DNA of 64,000 nucleotides. Origin: Pseudocitrobacter corydidari (GTDB lineage Bacteria; Pseudomonadota; Gammaproteobacteria; Enterobacterales; Enterobacteriaceae). Where the stretch lies: contig NZ_CP087880.1 in NCBI RefSeq assembly GCF_021172065.1, forward strand, positions 496,001 through 560,000, read 5' to 3'. The position numbers and the translations under genes are program-made. This document shows, one piece after another, positions 19,604 through 30,178 of the stretch. The first letter of the stretch is position 1. The number at the start of each line of letters is the position of its first letter. The notes beneath the pieces were generated by a model, which saw only the letters and a program-made list of their open reading frames with translations, was not told the DNA's origin and searched no databases.

Positions 19604-21574
19604 ATGTTCAGGTTAAACCCCTTCGTACGGGGCGGGCTCTGCGTGTCCGCTTTGTCACTGGCGCTGCCGGTTACCGCCGCCACTGAAGGCGAACAAATGG
19701 TCGTCACCGCTGCTGCAACCGAGCAGAGCGTCAAAGATGCCCCCGCCAGTATCAGCGTGATCACTCAGGAAGATCTGCAGCGCAAGCCGGTGCAAAACCT
19801 GAAAGATATCCTCAAAGAAGTGCCGGGCGTACAGCTCACCAACGAAGGCGATAATCGCCAGGGCGTGAGTATTCGCGGCCTCGACAGCAGCTACACCCTG
19901 ATTCTTATCGATGGCAAACGCGTGAATTCGCGCAATGCCGTTTTCCGCCATAACGACTTTGACCTGAACTGGATCCCGGCAGATTCCATCGAGCGTATCG
20001 AAGTGGTGCGCGGGCCGATGTCCTCACTTTACGGTTCCGATGCGCTGGGCGGCGTGGTCAACATCATCACCAAAAAGATTGGTCAGAAGTGGACGGGCAG
20101 CATCACGGCTGATACCACCATTCAGGAAAACCGCGATCGCGGCGATACCTACAACGGCCAGTTCTTTACCAGCGGCCCATTGGTGGATGGCGTACTGGGG
20201 GTGAAAGCCTTTGGTAGCCTCTCCAAACGTGAGAAAGATAAGCAGGAATCGTCCACCACCAGCGCCACCGGCGAAACGCCGCGCATCGAAGGCTTTACCA
20301 GCCGCGACGCGAACGTCGAATTTGCCTGGACCCCCACGGATAATCAGGACATCACCGCCGGTTACGGTTTTGACCGTCAGGACAGAAATTCAGATTCGCT
20401 GGATAAGAACCGTCTTGAGCGTCAAAACTATTCCCTGAGTCATAACGGTCGTTGGGATGTCGGTAACAGCGAGCTGAAGTTCTACGGTGAAAAAGTCGAT
20501 AACAAGAACCCCGGCAACAGCAGCCCGATCACCTCAGAAAGCAACACCATTGACGGTAAATATGTGCTGCCGGTGGGGGCTATCAACCAGTTGATCACGT
20601 TCGGCGGCGAATGGCGACACGACAAGCTGAAAGATCCGGTTAACCTGACCGGCGGCACCAGCAGCGAGACCTCTGCCAGTCAGTACGCGCTGTTTATTGA
20701 AGATGAGTGGCGTATTTTTGAACCGCTGGCGCTGACCACCGGTATTCGTATGGACGATCACGAAACCTATGGCGACCACTGGAGCCCGCGTGCGTACCTC
20801 GTTTATAGCGCGACGGATACCGTCACGGTGAAAGGCGGCTGGGCAACGGCCTTTAAAGCGCCATCGCTGCTGCAATTGAGCCCGGACTGGACGACCAACT
20901 CCTGCCGTGGCGGCTGCCGTATCGTCGGCAGCCCTGACCTGAAACCTGAAACCAGCGAAAGCTGGGAAATCGGCCTCTACTATCAAGGGGAAGAGGGCTG
21001 GCTGGAAGGCGTGCAGGGTAGCGTGACCACCTTCCGCAACGATGTGGAAGATATGATCAACATCGCGCGTACTTCTGATGTCAGCGCGGCGCCAGGCTAT
21101 TCCAACTTTGTCGGCTTTGATTCCAGCGGCAAGCCAATTTTCGCCTATTACAACGTGAATAAAGCACGAATTCAGGGTGTGGAAACCGAGCTGAAAGTCC
21201 CGTTTGGCGAGCAGTGGAAAGTGACGCTGAACTACACCTATAACGATGGTCGCGATCTCAGCAACGGCGGGAATAAGCCGTTGAAGGAGCTGCCGTTCCA
21301 TACCGCCAACGGTCGTGTAGACTGGACGCCGGTACAGGACTGGTCGTTCTATCTGGCGGCGCGTTACAACGGCGAACAGCGCGCGGTGAGCGCAACCTCG
21401 AAAACGCCGGGCGGCTACACGACCTGGGATCTGGGCGGCGCATGGCAGGCTACGCAAAACGTTAAGCTGCGTGCCGGTGTGCTGAACCTGGGGGATAAAG
21501 ACCTGAGTCGTGATGACTACAGCTATAACGAAGACGGTCGTCGCTACTTTATGGCAGTGGATTACCGCTTCTGA
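19604..21574 (+). CDS. cirA: CirA, TonB-dependent catecholate siderophore receptor (colicin I receptor)
   Basis: 656 aa (E. coli 663). A Sec signal peptide ends near PVTAA (about 25). The TonB box EQMVVTAAA follows, then the plug domain with [21 protein letters not shown], and a 22-strand barrel ending in the outer-membrane terminal sequence YRF. CirA takes up iron complexes of linear catecholates such as dihydroxybenzoylserine, and is the entry point for colicins Ia/Ib and for catechol-bearing cephalosporins. GGAG stands seven bases before the ATG. A Fur box upstream indicates iron repression. A repeat array follows the stop. Confidence 0.96.
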   Translation: MFRLNPFVRGGLCVSALSLALPVTAATEGEQMVVTAAATEQSVKDAPASISVITQEDLQRKPVQNLKDILKEVPGVQLTNEGDNRQGVSIRGLDSSYTLILIDGKRVNSRNAVFRHNDFDLNWIPADSIERIEVVRGPMSSLYGSDALGGVVNIITKKIGQKWTGSITADTTIQENRDRGDTYNGQFFTSGPLVDGVLGVKAFGSLSKREKDKQESSTTSATGETPRIEGFTSRDANVEFAWTPTDNQDITAGYGFDRQDRNSDSLDKNRLERQNYSLSHNGRWDVGNSELKFYGEKVDNKNPGNSSPITSESNTIDGKYVLPVGAINQLITFGGEWRHDKLKDPVNLTGGTSSETSASQYALFIEDEWRIFEPLALTTGIRMDDHETYGDHWSPRAYLVYSATDTVTVKGGWATAFKAPSLLQLSPDWTTNSCRGGCRIVGSPDLKPETSESWEIGLYYQGEEGWLEGVQGSVTTFRNDVEDMINIARTSDVSAAPGYSNFVGFDSSGKPIFAYYNVNKARIQGVETELKVPFGEQWKVTLNYTYNDGRDLSNGGNKPLKELPFHTANGRVDWTPVQDWSFYLAARYNGEQRAVSATSKTPGGYTTWDLGGAWQATQNVKLRAGVLNLGDKDLSRDDYSYNEDGRRYFMAVDYRF

Positions 21575-21583
21575 TCGGGTAGT

Positions 21584-21998
21584 AATGTCGGATGCGGCTA
21601 CGCCTTATCCGACCTACGTGTTGGTGTGAATACGGGTAAATCCGCCGGTCGCTCCGATCGTGCGGGAATGTCGGATGGCGGCTACGCCTTATCCGACCTA
21701 CGTGTTGATGTGCATCCGGGTAAATCCGCCGGTCGCTCCGATCGTGCGGGAATGTCGGATGGCGGCTACGCCTTATCCGACCTACGTGTGATGTGTATTC
21801 GGGAAAATCAGCTGTCCGCACGCACTCGTAGGCCGGATAAGCGCCAGCGCCATCCGGCAATCTCATCAACCGCTCCGATCGTGCGGGAATGTCGGATGGC
21901 GGCTACGCCTTATCCGACCTACGTGTTGATGTGAATACGGGTAAATCCGCTGACCGCACGCACTCGTAGGCCGGATAAGCGCCAGCGCCATCCGGCAA
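21584..21998. repeat. Array of 84-bp repeats built from REP-like units, downstream of cirA
   Basis: The unit AATGTCGGATGGCGGCTACG, continuing CCTTATCCGACCTACGTGTTG, starts at 21584, 21667, 21751 and 21898. The first three are 83-84 bases apart. Each repeats the spacer GGTAAATCCGCCGGTCGCTC or a variant of it. Two inverted units (CGTAGGCCGGATAAGCGCCA, continuing GCGCCATCCGGCAA) lie near 21826 and 21966. It fills nearly all of the 431-base gap between cirA and yeiG. Confidence 0.9.
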
Positions 21999-22005
21999 TC
22001 CACGC

Positions 22006-22842
22006 TTACTTCAACAAATACTGCGCATGGAAGCGCAGATGATCCTCAATAAACGACGCAATAAAGAAGTAGCTGTGATCGTAACCCGGCTGAATGCGCA
22101 GGGTTAGCGGCCAGTCTTTTTGTCGAGCGATCTCCGCGAATACCGCAGGCTGCAATTGATCGGCCAGGAACTGATCGTTGTCGCCCTGATCGATAAGCAT
22201 CGGCGTTGCCGCGTCAGCCTGGCTGGCATGTAACAACGCACAGCTGTCCCACTGCGCCCAGGCGGATTGATCCTCGCCTAAATACGCTGTAAACGCTTTC
22301 TTACCCCACGGCACATTGCCGGGGTTAACAATGGGTGCAAACGCCGATGCGCTGACATATTTGCCTGGATTCTTCAGTGCCAGCAGCAGTGCGCCGTGCC
22401 CGCCCATTGAGTGTCCGCTGATAGCACAGCGATCGCTGACATTAAATTTATCCTGAATTAGTGCTGGCAGTTCATCGCGAATATAGTCATACATCCGAAA
22501 ATGCGTAGCCCACGGCTGCTGCGTGGCGTTGAGATAAAAACCCGCGCCCTGGCCCAGATCATAACCGTCATCGTTGGCGACATCCGCGCCGCGCGGGCTG
22601 GTATCGGGCATCACCAGCACCATACCCAATTCAGAGGCGACGCGTTGTGCATTGGCTTTGGTGGTGAAGTTCTCATCCGTACAGGTCAAACCCGACAGCC
22701 AGTAAAGTACCGGCGGCGGCGTTGTTCCATTCGTTGGCGGTAAAAAGATGCTGAACGTCATGGCGCAGTTCAACGTAGTGGAGTCGTGCCGCCAGCGTTG
22801 TTGCCAGCCTTCAAAACAACGATGTTCTTCAAGCAATTCCAT
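22006..22842 (-). CDS. yeiG: YeiG, S-formylglutathione hydrolase
   Basis: 278 aa, the E. coli length, esterase D family alpha/beta hydrolase. The catalytic triad is visible: S145 in GHSMGGHG, D223 in DQGDND and H256 in YDHSYF. It hydrolyses S-formylglutathione to formate and glutathione, the last step of glutathione-dependent formaldehyde detoxification, and has general carboxylesterase activity. It stands alone here, without the frmRA genes, and faces a divergent MFS gene. Confidence 0.95.
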   Translation of the reverse strand: MELLEEHRCFEGWQQRWRHDSTTLNCAMTFSIFLPPTNGTTPPPVLYWLSGLTCTDENFTTKANAQRVASELGMVLVMPDTSPRGADVANDDGYDLGQGAGFYLNATQQPWATHFRMYDYIRDELPALIQDKFNVSDRCAISGHSMGGHGALLLALKNPGKYVSASAFAPIVNPGNVPWGKKAFTAYLGEDQSAWAQWDSCALLHASQADAATPMLIDQGDNDQFLADQLQPAVFAEIARQKDWPLTLRIQPGYDHSYFFIASFIEDHLRFHAQYLLK

Positions 22843-22979
22843 GCAAGGCTCCTTATATTCAAATCAGAAATACTGGGATCATCATACAGATAATTCATCG
22901 CCGTTGAGTAACTTTCACTTCCGCATCGTCTTGATATGTCGCATCATACATATAACTTATTGTTAACAATTGAGGCAGT

Positions 22980-24128
22980 ATGGCCTTACGAATCGCATTC
23001 AGCGGCTTTACGGTGTTGGTGGTTATCATGGGGATAGGGCGGTTTGCCTTTACGCCCCAGGTGCCATTAATGATTGCCGACAACCAGCTCACGCTGACCA
23101 GCGCCGGGCTGGTCGCGGCGATGAACTATCTGGGCTACCTGATTGGCGCGTGGGATGCCATGCGCGCGCAGCGTCACGTCGAGACGCGCCTGTATCTGGG
23201 CATTACCGGGGCGGTAGTGTTCACGCTGCTTTCCGCATGGGCCGATAATGCCTGGCTGCACGGTGTGCTGCGCCTGATTCTGGGATGCATGAGCGGCTGG
23301 GCGCTGGTGCTGACCGCCGCCTGGACCAACGAGCGTCTTGCGCAACTGGGCCATGCCGGGCTGAGCGCCGCAGTGTTCGCCGGGCCGGGCGCGGGGATTG
23401 CCCTGAGCGGCCTGCTGGCGGTGTGGATCCACTCTCAGTCGCTTGCCGCATCGCAGGGCTGGCTGCTTTACGGTCTGCTGGCGTTAGTGCTGATTATATT
23501 GGTCGTGCGCTGGTTGCCGCGTCCTGGCGCGCTGCATCCGTCGGGCACAAAGCCCGAGCCGCTGCATCTCACCGCCGACCTTAAACGTCTGGTCTGGAGC
23601 TACAGTCTGGCAGGATTCGGCTATATCTTGCCCGCGACCTTTCTCTCACAAATGGCCGCGCAGCGCTTTCCCGGTAGCCTGTTCGCCCAGTTTGTCTGGC
23701 CGATATTTGGCCTCGCGTCGGTTATCGGTATCGCCCTGAGTATTGCGATGCGTCATGTGGGGCAGAGCCACCACCGTCTGGCGGTGGTACTGTGGTTGCA
23801 GGGGATTGGCGTGCTGTTCGCATGGCTGGTACCTGGCTTACCGGGCTTAGCCCTGGGCGCTGCGCTGGTGGGCGGCGGCTTCCTTTGCGCGGTGCAGCTT
23901 TCGTTGTTATATGGGCGCGAGCTGGCCCCGCGTCACTCACGCTATATGGCCGGATTGCTGACTACCGGCTATGCAGTCGGTCAATTGGTTGGCCCGATGA
24001 CCTCGGCGCTGTCGACCTGGCTTACGCATCGCCTGGACCCTGCGCTTGGCGTCGCGGCGCTGGCGCTATTGATCGGTGGCGTGCTGGTATGGCGACCGGA
24101 GCATGCAAGGCAGCAGCAATTGCAATAA
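22980..24128 (+). CDS. YbfB/YjiJ-family MFS transporter
   Basis: 382 aa with about 12 membrane segments. The start MALRIAFSGFTVLVVIMGIGRFAFTP and the segment MNYLGYLIGAWDA are typical of the YbfB/YjiJ group, whose substrates are unknown. GAGGCAGT precedes the ATG. Base composition becomes very GC-rich inside the gene. It lies between yeiG and folE, where E. coli K-12 has no such gene, so it is probably an accessory gain. Divergence from yeiG might imply shared control, but nothing in the sequence proves it. Confidence 0.8.
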   Translation: MALRIAFSGFTVLVVIMGIGRFAFTPQVPLMIADNQLTLTSAGLVAAMNYLGYLIGAWDAMRAQRHVETRLYLGITGAVVFTLLSAWADNAWLHGVLRLILGCMSGWALVLTAAWTNERLAQLGHAGLSAAVFAGPGAGIALSGLLAVWIHSQSLAASQGWLLYGLLALVLIILVVRWLPRPGALHPSGTKPEPLHLTADLKRLVWSYSLAGFGYILPATFLSQMAAQRFPGSLFAQFVWPIFGLASVIGIALSIAMRHVGQSHHRLAVVLWLQGIGVLFAWLVPGLPGLALGAALVGGGFLCAVQLSLLYGRELAPRHSRYMAGLLTTGYAVGQLVGPMTSALSTWLTHRLDPALGVAALALLIGGVLVWRPEHARQQQLQ

Positions 24129-24230
24129 TTATCGTTACGAATACTGGATTATGTGCGCGGCCTCACGCACAATAAGTGCAAACTTTGCCCCATGAAGGGC
24201 GAAGTGCCCCACCTGCTGGAGAAAGAAAAG

Positions 24231-24899
24231 ATGTCATCACTGAGTAAAGAAGCTGCACTGGTTCATGAAGCCCTCGTGGCCCGTGGACTGGAAACGCCGC
24301 TGCGCCCGCCGGTGCGCGAAATGGATAATGAAACCCGTAAGCGTCTGATTTCAGGGCATATGACTGAGATTATGCAGTTACTGAATCTCGATCTGAGTGA
24401 TGACAGTTTGATGGAAACTCCGCATCGCATCGCCAAAATGTATGTGGATGAGATTTTCTCTGGCCTCGATTACGCCAATTTCCCGAAAATCACCGTCATT
24501 GAAAACAAGATGAAGGTTGATGAGATGGTGACCGTGCGCGATATCACCCTCACCAGCACTTGTGAACACCATTTTGTGACCATCGATGGTAAAGCGACGG
24601 TGGCGTACATCCCGAAAGAGTCGGTGATTGGCTTGTCCAAAATCAACCGTATCGTGCAGTTCTTCGCCCAGCGCCCGCAGGTGCAGGAGCGTCTGACGCA
24701 GCAAATTCTCACCGCGCTGCAAACCCTGCTCGGGACCAACAACGTGGCGGTTTCGATTGATGCGGTGCATTATTGCGTGAAAGCGCGCGGCATTCGCGAT
24801 GCTACCAGCGCCACCACCACCACGTCGCTTGGCGGCCTGTTTAAATCCAGCCAGAATACCCGTCAGGAATTCTTGCGCGCCGTACGCCACCACAACTAA
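24231..24899 (+). CDS. folE: FolE, GTP cyclohydrolase I
   Basis: 222 aa from the ATG at 24231, with GGAGAAAGAAAAG upstream. It aligns with the E. coli start, so the earlier in-frame ATG at 24153 is not used. The zinc ligands C111 and H114 (STCEHHF) and C182 (HYCVKARG) are present, with the catalytic H113 between them. It converts GTP to 7,8-dihydroneopterin triphosphate, the first step to folate and pterins. It is followed after 14 bases by yeiB, with which it likely forms an operon, as in E. coli. Confidence 0.97.
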   Translation: MSSLSKEAALVHEALVARGLETPLRPPVREMDNETRKRLISGHMTEIMQLLNLDLSDDSLMETPHRIAKMYVDEIFSGLDYANFPKITVIENKMKVDEMVTVRDITLTSTCEHHFVTIDGKATVAYIPKESVIGLSKINRIVQFFAQRPQVQERLTQQILTALQTLLGTNNVAVSIDAVHYCVKARGIRDATSATTTTSLGGLFKSSQNTRQEFLRAVRHHN

Positions 24900-24913
24900 G
24901 CGGGGCAGGATAC

Positions 24914-26071
24914 ATGGAACGAAATGTCACCCTGGATTTTGTGCGGGGCGTGGCTATCCTCGGTATCCTGCTGCTGAATATTAACGGCTTTGGCTTGCCC
25001 AAAGCCGCCTATCTTAATCCCGCCTGGTATGGCGATATCACCTCAAGCGATGCCTGGACCTGGGCGGTGCTCGACCTCTTTGCGCAGGTCAAATTCCTCA
25101 CGCTGTTTGCGTTGCTTTTTGGCGCAGGGCTGCAACTGCTTCTGCCTCGCGGGAAACGCTGGATCCAGTCGCGGTTAACGCTGCTCGCTTTACTCGGTTT
25201 TATTCACGGCTTGCTCCTTTGGGATGGCGATATTCTGCTGGCCTACGCGCTGGTGGGATTAATCAGCTGGCGTTTAATCCGTGAAGCGCGCGATGTGAAA
25301 TCGCTATTTAATACCGGGGCGATGCTGTACCTGGTGGGCGTCGGCCTGCTGGTGCTGCTGGGGCTGATTGCCGATTCGGGCCAGAGCCGTTCCTGGGTGC
25401 CGGATGCTTCCACGCTGCTTTACGAACACTTCTGGAAGGTCAACGGCGGCAGGGAAGCCATCAGCAATCGGGTGGATATGTTGTCCGCGAATCTGCTGGC
25501 GCTTGGCGCACAGTATGGCTGGCAGCTGGCGGGGATGATGCTGATGGGCGCGGCGCTGATGCGCAGCGGCTGGCTGAAAGGGCAGTTTAGCCTGCGACAT
25601 TACCGACGCACCGGCGCATCGCTGATTGCTATCGGCATGTTGATCAACCTGCCGGCGATTATCGCCCAGTGGCAGTTGGGATGGGATTATCGCTGGTGCG
25701 CTTTTCTGTTACAGGCACCACGCGAACTGGGCGCGCCGCTGCAAACGCTGGGCTATGCGGCGCTGGCGTGGGGATTCTGGCCGCAAATCTGCCATTCACG
25801 TCTGGTTATCGCTATCGCCTGCGTCGGGCGGATGGCGCTCTCAAACTACATTCTACAAACGCTTATCTGCACTACGCTGTTCTATCGGTTTGATCTGTTT
25901 ATGAAATTTGACCGCCTGACGCTTCTGGCATTTGTCGTGCCGGTCTGGCTGGTTAACATAGTCTTCTCGCTGCTGTGGCTGCGTTATTTTCGTCAGGGGC
26001 CGCTCGAATGGCTCTGGCGACAGCTCACCGCACGCGCTTCCGGTGTTTCCTTACGTAAAACATTCAGATAA
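24914..26071 (+). CDS. yeiB: YeiB, DUF418 family membrane protein
   Basis: 385 aa, the E. coli length. About ten membrane segments are visible, starting with the heparan-alpha-glucosaminide acetyltransferase-like motif RNVTLDFVRGVAILGILLLN. The C-terminal DUF418 part includes RMALSNYILQT and the WLRYFRQGPLEWLWR block that ends many of these proteins. The function is unknown; acyl transfer across the membrane is a family-level guess. It lies between folE and galS. Confidence 0.9.
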   Translation: MERNVTLDFVRGVAILGILLLNINGFGLPKAAYLNPAWYGDITSSDAWTWAVLDLFAQVKFLTLFALLFGAGLQLLLPRGKRWIQSRLTLLALLGFIHGLLLWDGDILLAYALVGLISWRLIREARDVKSLFNTGAMLYLVGVGLLVLLGLIADSGQSRSWVPDASTLLYEHFWKVNGGREAISNRVDMLSANLLALGAQYGWQLAGMMLMGAALMRSGWLKGQFSLRHYRRTGASLIAIGMLINLPAIIAQWQLGWDYRWCAFLLQAPRELGAPLQTLGYAALAWGFWPQICHSRLVIAIACVGRMALSNYILQTLICTTLFYRFDLFMKFDRLTLLAFVVPVWLVNIVFSLLWLRYFRQGPLEWLWRQLTARASGVSLRKTFR

Positions 26072-26101
26072 CGATCTGGATCACAATCATTAACAAAACG
26101 G

Positions 26102-26136
26102 ATGTAACCGTTTCCAGCCGTGTGACCTCCTTCACG
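26102..26136 (+). promoter_or_regulatory. GalR/GalS operator and CRP site upstream of galS
   Basis: ATGTAACCGTTTCCAG (26102-26117) fits 14 of 16 positions of the Gal operator GTGNAANCGNTTNCAC. TGTGACCTCCTTCACG (26121-26136) fits the CRP half-sites TGTGA and TCACA except the last base. The same pair recurs before mglB. Confidence 0.85.
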
Positions 26137-26226
26137 TAGTGCTGGTGCATTCATTGCCAGAATAGCGCTCTTCCCAGACAGAGGGTTTGGCTATGAATGG
26201 CAGCAATGCACAGCAGGGCGGTGGCG

Positions 26227-27249
26227 ATGATCACCATTCGTGACGTGGCGCGTCAGGCGGGCGTATCGGTGGCAACGGTTTCTCGCGTTCTGAATAACAG
26301 CGCGCTGGTCAGCCCGGAAACACGCGAGACGGTAATGAAAGCGGTTGCGGCGCTGGGCTATCGGCCTAACGCCAATGCGCAGGCGCTGGCGACGCAGGTG
26401 AGCGATACCATCGGGGTGGTGGTGATGGACGTCTCCGATCCCTTTTTTGGCGCGCTGGTAAAAGCCGTCGATACCATTGCCCAGTTGCAGCAAAAATATG
26501 TGCTTATCGGCAACAGCTACCATGAAGCGGAAAAAGAGCGTAATGCCATTGAGGTATTGATCCGCCAGCGGTGCAGCGCGCTTATTGTGCACTCAAAAGC
26601 CCTTAGCGATCGCGAGCTGGGTGATTTTATGGATCACATTCCGGGAATGGTACTGATCAACCGCATCGTGCCGGGATACGCGCACCGCTGCGTGGGGCTG
26701 GACAACGTCAGTGGGGCGGTGATGGCAACGCGCACGTTGTTGAATCACGGTCACCAGCGCATTGGTTATCTTGCTTCCAGCCATCATATTGAAGATGAAG
26801 ACCTGCGCCGTGAAGGCTGGCAACGCGCATTACGCGAGCAGGGCATTACGGCACCCGATAGCTGGATAGGCACCGGGTCGCCGGATATGCAGGGCGGGGA
26901 AGCCGCAATGGTTGAACTGCTGGGGCGCAATCCGGGCCTGACGGCGGTGTTTTCCTATAACGATAATATGGCCGCTGGCGCGCTCACTGCGCTAAAAGAT
27001 AACGGCATTGCCGTGCCGCAGCAGGTTTCTATTATTGGCTTTGATGATATTCCGCTGGCGCGTTACACCGACCCGCAACTTACCACTATCCGCTATCCGA
27101 TTGTTTCCATGGCAAAATTGGCAACTGAACTGGCCTTACTGGGCGCGGCAGGGAAACTCGATGCATCAGCAACGCATTGTTTTATGCCTACGCTGGTGCG
27201 CCGTCATTCGGTGGCTCAACGGCAATCTGTGCTGCCCGTCACTAACTGA
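26227..27249 (+). CDS. galS: GalS, galactose isorepressor (LacI family)
   Basis: 340 aa from the ATG at 26227 (E. coli 346, the difference being at the C-terminus). The LacI-type helix-turn-helix [20 protein letters not shown] stands at 2-21, the hinge sequence is at about 46-60, and a periplasmic-binding-protein-like sugar domain follows. The upstream frame to 26197 has no family similarity. GalS represses mglBAC and itself when galactose is absent, together with GalR. An identical operator arrangement precedes mglB 13 bases after its stop. Confidence 0.95.
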   Translation: MITIRDVARQAGVSVATVSRVLNNSALVSPETRETVMKAVAALGYRPNANAQALATQVSDTIGVVVMDVSDPFFGALVKAVDTIAQLQQKYVLIGNSYHEAEKERNAIEVLIRQRCSALIVHSKALSDRELGDFMDHIPGMVLINRIVPGYAHRCVGLDNVSGAVMATRTLLNHGHQRIGYLASSHHIEDEDLRREGWQRALREQGITAPDSWIGTGSPDMQGGEAAMVELLGRNPGLTAVFSYNDNMAAGALTALKDNGIAVPQQVSIIGFDDIPLARYTDPQLTTIRYPIVSMAKLATELALLGAAGKLDASATHCFMPTLVRRHSVAQRQSVLPVTN

Positions 27250-27261
27250 TTTAAATAGTGG

Positions 27262-27295
27262 ATGTAACCGTTTTCAATCTGTGAGTAATTTCACA
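27262..27295 (+). promoter_or_regulatory. GalR/GalS operator and perfect CRP site of mglBAC
   Basis: ATGTAACCGTTTTCAA (27262-27277) is a Gal-type operator. TGTGAGTAATTTCACA (27280-27295) has both perfect CRP half-sites, TGTGA and TCACA. The 27296-27542 leader before mglB is AT-rich and shows nothing else I can name. Confidence 0.88.
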
Positions 27296-27542
27296 GTATA
27301 TTAACATTGTGCTGACTATGATGTCGCTGTTTGTAACGATTTAGCCGTATATTACGGTGATTAATCACTTTTTCTATAGCAGTTAAGTCTCAAACAAGCA
27401 ATAAAGCGCACTCTGGAGCGTTACCGACCACGGAAGAATAATTTTACTTAAGAATGAATTTCGTCGTGCAGTAACGTTTTATTAACACTGCCCGCCGACT
27501 TATTTCATACGAACTACCCTGCATAATAAAACCGGAGATACC

Positions 27543-28541
27543 ATGAATAAGAAGGTGTTAACCCTGTCTGCTGTGATGGCAAGCATGTTATTCGGTGCCG
27601 CAGCGCACGCTGCTGATACCCGCATTGGTGTGACGATTTATAAGTATGACGATAACTTTATGTCCGTGGTCCGCAAAGCTATCGAGAAAGACGCCAAAGC
27701 AGCGCCGGACGTACAGCTGCTGATGAACGACTCACAGAACGACCAGTCCAAGCAGAACGACCAGATTGACGTCCTGCTGGCGAAGGGCGTAAAAGCGCTG
27801 GCGATCAACCTGGTTGACCCGGCTGCGGCAGGCACCGTGATTGAGAAAGCGCGTGGCCAGAATGTGCCTATCGTTTTCTTCAACAAAGAACCTTCCCGTA
27901 AGGCGCTGGACAGCTACGACAAAGCGTTTTACGTCGGTACCGACTCTAAAGAGTCCGGCATTATCCAGGGCGATCTGATTGCCAAACACTGGGCGGCTAA
28001 CCCGAACTGGGATCTGAACAAAGACGGTCAGGTGCAGTTTGTTCTGCTGAAAGGCGAACCGGGCCACCCGGATGCGGAAGCGCGTACCACCTACGTTATC
28101 AAAGAGTTGAATAACAAAGGCCTGAAAACCCAGCAACTGCAGTTAGATACTGCCATGTGGGATACCGCGCAGGCGAAAGACAAAATGGACGCATGGCTCT
28201 CTGGCCCGAACGCCAACAAAATTGAAGTAGTTATCGCCAACAACGATGCGATGGCAATGGGCGCGGTTGAAGCGCTGAAAGCGCACAATAAGAGCAGCAT
28301 TCCGGTATTCGGCGTTGATGCTCTGCCAGAAGCGCTGGCGCTGGTGAAATCTGGCGCGATGGCCGGTACCGTGTTAAACGATGCTAACAACCAGGCGAAA
28401 GCCACTTTCGACCTGGCGAAAAACCTGGCCGATGGTAAAGCAGCGGCGGAAGGCACGAACTGGAAAATCGAAAATAAAGTGGTTCGCGTGCCTTACGTGG
28501 GTGTAGATAAAGACAACCTTAGCGAATTCACCAATAAATAA
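27543..28541 (+). CDS. mglB: MglB, D-galactose/D-glucose-binding periplasmic protein
   Basis: 332 aa, standard length. A Sec signal peptide ends at AAHA (about 23), and the mature protein begins [17 protein letters not shown]. Sugar-contacting segments such as [27 protein letters not shown] and NNDAMAMGA are intact, as is the calcium loop DLNKDGQVQ. It binds galactose or glucose for the MglAC importer and for chemotaxis through Trg. CCGGAGATACC precedes the ATG. Expression is likely high and is separated from mglA by a hairpin. Confidence 0.97.
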   Translation: MNKKVLTLSAVMASMLFGAAAHAADTRIGVTIYKYDDNFMSVVRKAIEKDAKAAPDVQLLMNDSQNDQSKQNDQIDVLLAKGVKALAINLVDPAAAGTVIEKARGQNVPIVFFNKEPSRKALDSYDKAFYVGTDSKESGIIQGDLIAKHWAANPNWDLNKDGQVQFVLLKGEPGHPDAEARTTYVIKELNNKGLKTQQLQLDTAMWDTAQAKDKMDAWLSGPNANKIEVVIANNDAMAMGAVEALKAHNKSSIPVFGVDALPEALALVKSGAMAGTVLNDANNQAKATFDLAKNLADGKAAAEGTNWKIENKVVRVPYVGVDKDNLSEFTNK

Positions 28542-28553
28542 TTATTTTTCTTC

Positions 28554-28573
28554 GGGCGTACGCGAGTGCGCCC
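28554..28573 (+). other. Intercistronic hairpin between mglB and mglA
   Basis: GGGCGTAC (28554-28561), loop GCGA, GTGCGCCC (28566-28573). One T-G pair occurs in an eight-bp stem, followed by TTTATTA. Such hairpins protect the upstream message or reduce read-through, allowing more MglB than MglA/MglC. Confidence 0.6.
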
Positions 28574-28642
28574 TTTATTACCGATTCAGACCATGGCTAT
28601 TTCGCGTAAATAGCCATTAAAAACCAGCAGCCAGGTAAAACT

Positions 28643-30163
28643 ATGGTCAGCGATAATAGAGCGTCGTCGGGCGAATTCTTGTTGGAAATGAGTCATATCA
28701 ACAAGTCGTTTCCAGGCGTTAAGGCACTCGATAATGTCAATTTAAAGGTCCGCCCGCATTCTATCCATGCGCTTATGGGGGAAAACGGCGCCGGGAAGTC
28801 GACGTTATTAAAATGCCTGTTTGGGATCTATCAAAAAGATTCCGGTAGCATTATTTTTCAGGGCAAAGAGATTGATTTCCATTCGGCAAAAGAAGCGCTG
28901 GAAAATGGTATATCAATGGTGCACCAGGAACTGAACCTGGTACTGCAACGCTCCGTAATGGACAACATGTGGCTGGGTCGTTATCCGGCCAAAGGCATGT
29001 TTGTCGATCAGGAAAAAATGTATCGCGATACCAAAGCGATTTTTGATGAACTGGATATCGATATTGACCCGCGCGCGCGCGTCGGCACGCTGTCCGTTTC
29101 GCAAATGCAGATGATTGAAATCGCCAAAGCCTTTTCCTATAACGCCAAAATCGTGATCATGGATGAGCCGACTTCGTCTCTGACCGAGAAAGAAGTTAAT
29201 CACCTGTTTACGATTATTCGCAAGCTGAAGGATCGCGGCTGCGGCATTGTCTATATCTCTCACAAAATGGAAGAGATCTTCCAGCTGTGTGATGAGATCA
29301 CCGTTCTGCGCGATGGCCAGTGGATCGCCACCCAGCCGCTGGAAGGGCTGGATATGGACAAAATCATCGCCATGATGGTGGGCCGCTCGTTGAACCAGCG
29401 CTTCCCGGATCGTTCTAATACGCCGGGTGAAGTTATTCTGGACGTGCAGAACCTGACCTCGCTGCGTCAGCCGTCAATCCGTGATGTGTCGTTCCAGCTG
29501 CGTAAGGGTGAAATTCTGGGTATTGCCGGGCTGGTGGGGGCAAAACGTACCGACATCGTTGAAACGCTGTTTGGCGTGCGCGAAAAATCGTCCGGTACCA
29601 TCATGCTGCACGGCAAAAAAATTAATAACCACAACGCTAATGAAGCCATCAATAACGGCTTTGCGCTGGTGACCGAAGAGCGTCGCTCAACCGGTATTTA
29701 TGCTTATCTGGATATCGGCTTTAACTCGCTGATCTCCAATATCAAAAATTATAAAAATAAAGTCGGGCTTCTCGATAATTCACGCATGAAGAGCGATACC
29801 CAATGGGTTATCGATTCCATGCGTGTGAAAACGCCGGGCCACCATACGCAAATTGGTTCGCTCTCGGGCGGTAACCAGCAAAAGGTGATTATTGGCCGTT
29901 GGCTGTTAACGCAGCCTGAGATTTTAATGCTCGATGAACCGACACGTGGGATTGATGTCGGCGCGAAATTTGAAATTTATCAGCTGATTGCCGAGCTGGC
30001 GAAGAAAGATAAAGGGATCATTATTATTTCATCCGAAATGCCGGAGCTGCTGGGCATTACCGACCGTATTCTGGTAATGAGCAACGGTCTGGTTGCCGGA
30101 ATTGTTGAAACAAAAACAACAACGCAAAACGAAATTCTCCGTCTTGCGTCATTGCACCTTTAA
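28643..30163 (+). CDS. mglA: MglA, galactose ABC transporter ATPase (two domains)
   Basis: 506 aa. The first ABC domain has Walker [10 protein letters not shown], the signature-like [15 protein letters not shown] and Walker [10 protein letters not shown]. The second has a degenerate Walker A (GLVGAKRTD), the signature SLSGGNQQK and Walker [11 protein letters not shown]. This asymmetry is normal for the sugar-import (CUT2) ATPases. It energises uptake of galactose and methyl-galactosides through MglC. It is the second gene of mglBAC, 101 bases after mglB and 15 bases before mglC. Confidence 0.97.
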   Translation: MVSDNRASSGEFLLEMSHINKSFPGVKALDNVNLKVRPHSIHALMGENGAGKSTLLKCLFGIYQKDSGSIIFQGKEIDFHSAKEALENGISMVHQELNLVLQRSVMDNMWLGRYPAKGMFVDQEKMYRDTKAIFDELDIDIDPRARVGTLSVSQMQMIEIAKAFSYNAKIVIMDEPTSSLTEKEVNHLFTIIRKLKDRGCGIVYISHKMEEIFQLCDEITVLRDGQWIATQPLEGLDMDKIIAMMVGRSLNQRFPDRSNTPGEVILDVQNLTSLRQPSIRDVSFQLRKGEILGIAGLVGAKRTDIVETLFGVREKSSGTIMLHGKKINNHNANEAINNGFALVTEERRSTGIYAYLDIGFNSLISNIKNYKNKVGLLDNSRMKSDTQWVIDSMRVKTPGHHTQIGSLSGGNQQKVIIGRWLLTQPEILMLDEPTRGIDVGAKFEIYQLIAELAKKDKGIIIISSEMPELLGITDRILVMSNGLVAGIVETKTTTQNEILRLASLHL

Positions 30164-30178
30164 GATCAGGGGCTCGAC

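Noticed and set aside
21549-21869. Frames encoding repeated HVGRIRRSRHPTFPHD peptides after cirA
   Set aside because: The repeats come from the 84-bp DNA array; the peptide periodicity is a by-product and both strands are open, so coding is unlikely.
21584-21998. CRISPR array considered for the repeats after cirA
   Set aside because: Spacers are almost identical between copies, repeats are too long and REP-like, and no cas genes are nearby.
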